Of a DNA stretch of 64,000 nucleotides, positions 59,878 to 64,000 are shown one piece after another. The stretch spans positions 32,912,243 to 32,976,242 of the forward strand of contig OZ017796.1 in assembly GCA_963969395.1 (NCBI GenBank), given 5' to 3'. The position numbers and the translations under genes were made by a program. This DNA comes from Pseudoscleropodium purum (lineage: Eukaryota > Streptophyta > Bryopsida > Hypnales > Brachytheciaceae). Within the stretch, counting starts at the first letter, position 1. Each line of letters opens with the position of its first letter. The notes beneath the pieces were generated by a model. The model saw only the letters and a program-made list of their open reading frames with translations. It did no database searches and was not told where the DNA came from.

Positions 59878-62477
59878 CCCTTTAGTGCTGGGATTCATTC
59901 AAGCGAGCTGAAAGAGTCAAGGAAGCACATAATATTGCCATTGTTATACGACAATGTGACTTCAGATCTGCTAAGGTTTTATCGTAAGATCTTCAATGTC
60001 CTTGTGATATATACACATCACAGAAGAAATTGTTTGCTAAGGATATGCCAATTGCCTGTCTATAAGGTTTGACCAATTCGTTCATGATGTTGACTTCTTC
60101 AGGCAGTTTGTTCATTGGTCACTGTCATCGACATAGCTCAGACTTCTAAGCTCACAGAAATTCTTCAAAAATATACATATTGAAGTGTATAATGTGAAGA
60201 ATATGAGCGACATAGAATTATGTTGAAACATAAACCCAGTATTTAGATTTTCATCTTGCATTGCACAGAACATAGTGCTGTGAGAAAACTAGACATGCCT
60301 CAAGTAGTAATTTCAAAAAAATCTTATCATGAACAAGAAATTATAAAAGTGACAATACAATACCTGCCCTACTGCCCACTAGAAGTATGTGACACTTCCT
60401 CTTCTTCTATGACAATAAAGTTGATGTCAACAGAATTGCATGGCCAACAGTTGCACTGTAGTCATGAAAACTTAAGATGCACTTCTGAATGAAGCTTATG
60501 AAGTGCAGTATACCGACTACTTGCGAGAACAAAATATAGCACAAAACTTTCTTGTGCATATGTTTTGGAGCTTATATACAAACTCCACTGTAAACTGCTG
60601 TCTACCCATGTCCTTGAATACACCTTCATTCCCGACTTCTGCTAGAAATCGGTGAACAATACAAAATTTACAAGTATGAACTTGAAATTTATTACATGGC
60701 ATACAAAACATGCTGAATGCTGCAACTGCAAATTACATGGCCTAGACCACGGCCTTCTATCTTACATCAGGTGGTAGTATCATCAACTAGTTCTAACCTA
60801 TGTAAATTACTATGAAGACAAGTGTCCTTCACTGTGTGCATGTCTGTAAGACTTCTCTCCTTCCAAGCATGAAATGTGTGGAAATGAAATCATTTCTTTT
60901 AGAAGCTGATATGTACAATGCTAATACTTAGATGCCTGAATGGACTTAGCAAATCCTCATAGTAAGTATTAGAAGAAGTCTGAATTTGATGTCTTGATCT
61001 GAGCACTTCGTTCATTGATGTGCACCTCATCAGGATCTATGAAACCATGCTGAAAATTCTTTCCAACATTGTACACCGATGCTCTGCAATCACATCATGA
61101 AACATAGATTCTTGTATCTCATGCAGGAAAAAAATGTAGCACAATGTATAGATCGCAATCACATTGGTGACTGTTTGCTGACTGAGAATATAATAAAGTC
61201 TGAAAAATGAAAGGACCATAACAGTACACTTTTCAAAACTAAATATGCAACAATATGTATAGCTGTACAATTGAGACTCCCATAATGACCTTCAAACTGT
61301 CCGAATTTCCCTGTTGTAAAAAATTCCAACATATTGCATCATTGATCCACAATCACTGTGAAACTCATCTGAATTATTGACACAGAATGTAGTGGCTATG
61401 TTGAAAATACATTTTTGAGTGCAAATGAACTCCACCATACTATGGACAGATTATATTAATTCGCATACTTTCCATGTAGAATTTTCATTTTCAACGTTGA
61501 GTACTACATACAAGTCTGTGAACTCCTGGTGTTGACAAACGAAACCACCTTGACTTCTTGTGAAACCACTCCCCTCTGCAAGCTCCAGGGCTTGTGCAAT
61601 TCATCGACCATCTGTAACTGAAATTGTAAATGCATTACTGCATTCTTTCCAAGTTGCTCAGCTGCCACCTTCTGCAAAATGTAACAATTGATGGCAGACG
61701 TATCCAGCAGGTAGAAAAAAAACTTATACTACCATTTATGGCTTCTTGTTTGACTACTATAATTGCCCCGAAGTTGATCGGCTACTCCCCTCATAAATTG
61801 AGTGTATGCTTTGTCAATCGGAGAAGTGTGCAAGTTGGTGACTAGTCCATCAATCCGCCTAGGGACCGTTGGTCAATGCTTGCCTAGACTGGGAATCAGC
61901 TTGTACAGTGTCAACAAGAGGAGAACAACTTTTCTGTCAACAAAAACTACTACGGCAATGTCGCAGCTGTTGTGCATCATCCGAAGAATAATACCCTGCG
62001 GTTCTTTCGATAGAGTTTTCAGGTCTAGTAGAGCCTTCAGAAGACCAATTCTATTCCTTCTCACTGTACCCACTCCATAAGTGCCTTTTGATTGTAATTC
62101 CATCAAGAGCATGACAGAAGTGAAGTGGTTGTCAATGCAGACAATATGGACTCTATCATGTAGATTTTGCATTAACTGCAATACAACATCATGCGCATTT
62201 TTGGTGTCCCCTCTCCCTCTTCCTGCTATTGTCTCTTTGGACGAGGATCCAGTGTAAATCTAAAAGTCATAAATGTACTTGTGACATGCATCTGCAAGAA
62301 CCCAAACTTTTACTCCCCATTTTGTAGGCTTCCTAGGAAGATATTGCCTAACAGGGCAATATTTTCCTTTGTAAGCAATCATGCTTTCATCCACAATCAC
62401 GTCTTGATTGAAATTCCAATTGAATTTGAATCTTTGATGTAGCTCAGTCAATAGCCACTTCATTTTACTAATTGGAT
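59878..62477 (-). mobile_element. Truncated piggyBac element
   Basis: One end is TTAA (59874-59877) followed by CCCTTTAGTGCTGGG, a typical piggyBac/PGBD terminus. The transposase relic lies at the other side (61504-62463, - strand). The element stops at about 62477, where LTR-like copy E sequence begins mid-LTR, so the transposase 5' part and second TIR are gone. The segment 59900-61500 downstream of the transposase is non-coding and less AT-rich than its surroundings. Confidence 0.6.
61504..62463 (-). pseudogene. piggyBac transposase relic (DDE_Tnp_1_7)
   Basis: A single - strand frame of 320 codons shows the piggyBac order. First come VIVDESMIAYKGK with the first catalytic-type Asp, then KPTKWGVKVWVLAD, IYTGSS, VCIDNHFTS with the second Asp, and YGVGTVRRNRIG. 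Then follow an FVDRKVVLLL block, a 'YTQFMRGVADQLRGNYSS' block, HKW-stop-YKFFFYLLD, and a C-terminal helical tail. In-frame stops lie at 62260-62262 (TAG), 61873-61875 (TGA) and 61729-61731 (TAG, at the second Trp of the usual KWW). The MGGVDxxDQL motif reads RGVADQL, two residues short, so the third catalytic Asp appears deleted. The N-terminus is missing. piggyBac enzymes excise precisely at TTAA. This copy cannot be active. Confidence 0.85.
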
Positions 62478-63400
62478 TCTTCTAAAGCCAACGACGCAAT
62501 CTATTTTCCATTTGGAGGTTTCCTTCAAAAGTTATGGAAGGATTAGCAATAGGATAGAATTAGGTATAATAATTCGTGAATTTAGTGATTTTTAGTTTAC
62601 TTAGGTAGTTTTAGAGTAAAAGGAGGTAAGTGGGAAGCCGTGGAAACGTATAAAAGACTTCGAATAACTCCCTTTGCACCCCATTCTCTTGTTGCAATTT
62701 TGTTAGACTGCCACGAGGCCAAGTGTTGTTTCTTTGGCAATTTGCCAAATTTGTTTGAATTTCATTGGGAACCTTGTCCTCCTTGTTCTTCTTCTTTTGT
62801 GTTTGAGTGTCATTCAAAGGACGTTGGGGTCCCTTTGAACCACTTGCTAATTTTGTGTTGGAGTTATTTTTCTTGAGATTTCAAAACGCTAACCCCAAGG
62901 ATCATTCAAGTTGAATTTTAGTGATGCCATTAGTTTGAACCGTTGGATTTCTTTCTTTTAAATCTTTTTAAGAGTGTGGTATATTAACTAGATTCTTATT
63001 AAGCTTTTATGTGGGATTTTCAATATTTGAGAACATCCCTTAAATATTTGGTGGAGGATTTGTGGTCCAAGTATATGAGAAGTATATTTTGGAGAAATTT
63101 GGGTCGGAACCAAAATCTCATAATTCTGCTATAACGGAACTCTTGAAAAAGTATTCTATAATTTGAAGTGAATCCCTCTTATATAGCAAAGCTTTGCTCT
63201 TAAGCAAAATTTCTAAAGATACTAAAAAGTCATATCGTATTGTTTTTATAAGAATTTGAAGTTAATCCCTCTTAGACAGCAAAGCTTTGCTCTTCCAAAC
63301 AACTTTTCTTAGTCCCTTAGAAGATCTTATTGTCTCTTTGGGTAGTAGGAAATATCCTTGCCCCCCAAAAATTCCAATTTAGTTTTGGTTAGGGGTCTCC
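62478..63400 (+). mobile_element. LTR-like repeat, copy E (5' truncated)
   Basis: It starts at 'gattcttctaaagccaacgac', equivalent to about 52232 in copy D, so roughly 1.15 kb of the LTR's 5' part is absent. From there it follows copy D closely: 'catttggaggtttccttc', 'ggtaagtgggaagcc', TATAAAAG at 62649-62656, 'gggtccctttgaacc' near 62828, 'agtgatgccattagtttgaa' near 62920, 'agcaaagctttgctctt' near 63185 and 63280, and 'ggttaggggtctcccaaaag' near 63394. No coding region. Confidence 0.6.
62649..62656 (+). promoter_or_regulatory. TATA box of LTR-like copy E
   Basis: TATAAAAG sits in the same context ('ggaaacg' upstream, C-rich leader downstream) as copy D. Confidence 0.55.
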
Positions 63401-63799
63401 CAAAAGGGAACCTAGTAGCAAACAAGAGCCAAAGTATTGGAAGAGAGGTATCAATTAGAGTGAGAGAGTCGGCAAAGGCTTTAATATCAAGCAATAGTAA
63501 CAACCAGCTGTATGAGCCAATGGTACCAAGCGAGTAGCCTCAAGCCAACATCCAACAAGCCGGCAATTGCTAGCAACATCATCTAGTACTGCCCAATTCC
63601 ATTAAACCAACCTCCAAACCAACCCAATTAGTTGCTAGACAAATAAAGGGGGGTCAGACTTTCTTTTTCACATCCATCCATTGTAAAAGACTAATTTGGT
63701 CTCTTGACCAAATTTTAATGCCAAAGAGAATTTGGCTTCTAGACAACAAGATTTTTCTCTTTGATTTCTGATTTTTAGAGATTCAGTGGCTTGAGCAAA

Positions 63800-64000
63800 G
63801 GGTATTGGGAGGGTATGAACACCCCATCTGAAGAGGCCAAATCCTTTATAATTCCATCTAAGTTAATAGAAGGAAGGCGAGAGCCAAAAAGAGTTTTAAA
63901 ATTGAGTAAGCCAAACCCTTGTAATTCCACCTGAGTACTAAGAGGGGAGGCCCATAGCTAGAGACAGTTTTAAAGTTGAGTGAGCCAGACCCTTGTAATT
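63800..64000 (+). repeat. Tandem repeat running off the window, about 76-bp unit
   Basis: The block 'ttttaaaattgagtaagcca' with 'acccttgtaatt' at about 63893-63925 repeats at 63969-64000. A more diverged unit ('aggccaaatcctttataatt') lies near 63834. The array follows LTR-like copy E and is cut by the window end. Confidence 0.65.

Overview
This is an AT-rich nuclear window from a large, repeat-filled land-plant genome. It holds one convincing host gene, a five-exon gene on the + strand (about 19.93-23.11 kb) in a GC-richer island (about 17.8-23.3 kb). Its product starts with the universal-stress-protein-like domain known from plant 'inactive protein kinase' / RLCK-VI proteins but has no kinase domain. 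GT-AG introns, this plant-specific domain, many class II elements and a piggyBac-type transposase relic point to a plant, perhaps a seed-free plant or gymnosperm. The species cannot be fixed from sequence alone.

The rest is layered transposon debris. (1) Five + strand copies (A-E) of one LTR-like family lie at about 0.6-1.95, 2.1-4.6, 32.55-34.4, 51.08-53.1 and 62.48-63.4 kb. Four keep a TATA box, and each of those four is followed by its own unrelated tandem array instead of gag-pol (units about 315, 31, 100 and 76 bp). (2) A family of about 840-970 bp terminal-inverted-repeat elements with CCCC...GGGG ends has five copies (3.34, 15.86, 37.2, 44.1 and 53.5 kb). Four sit at TTAA-type sites, two with perfect TTAA duplications, which is the piggyBac hallmark. 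(3) A decayed piggyBac transposase (61.5-62.46 kb, - strand) has a matching TTAA-CCCTTT end at 59.87 kb. (4) PIF/Harbinger remains comprise a Myb/SANT-like ORF1 at 30.5-31.7 kb and a transposase C-terminus at 32.16-32.55 kb (cut by LTR copy C), plus a Harbinger-like MITE at 42.69-42.98 kb. (5) A ZNF862/DUF4371-like hAT transposase pseudogene lies at 38.9-41.2 kb. (6) Other items are a foldback (28.1-28.7 kb), a long-TIR element (35.6-37.1 kb), a possible CACTA element (10.6-12.3 kb) and a - strand promoter-like segment with a TATA box and four 50-bp heat-shock-element-like repeats (14.18-14.43 kb).

The most interesting points are the TTAA family beside a piggyBac relic in a plant, the LTR-plus-private-minisatellite architecture, the ONSEN-like heat-shock-element array, two transposase-associated frames killed almost only by point stops (several at tryptophan codons), and the kinase-less USP-like host protein. 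No tRNA, rRNA or CRISPR was recognised.
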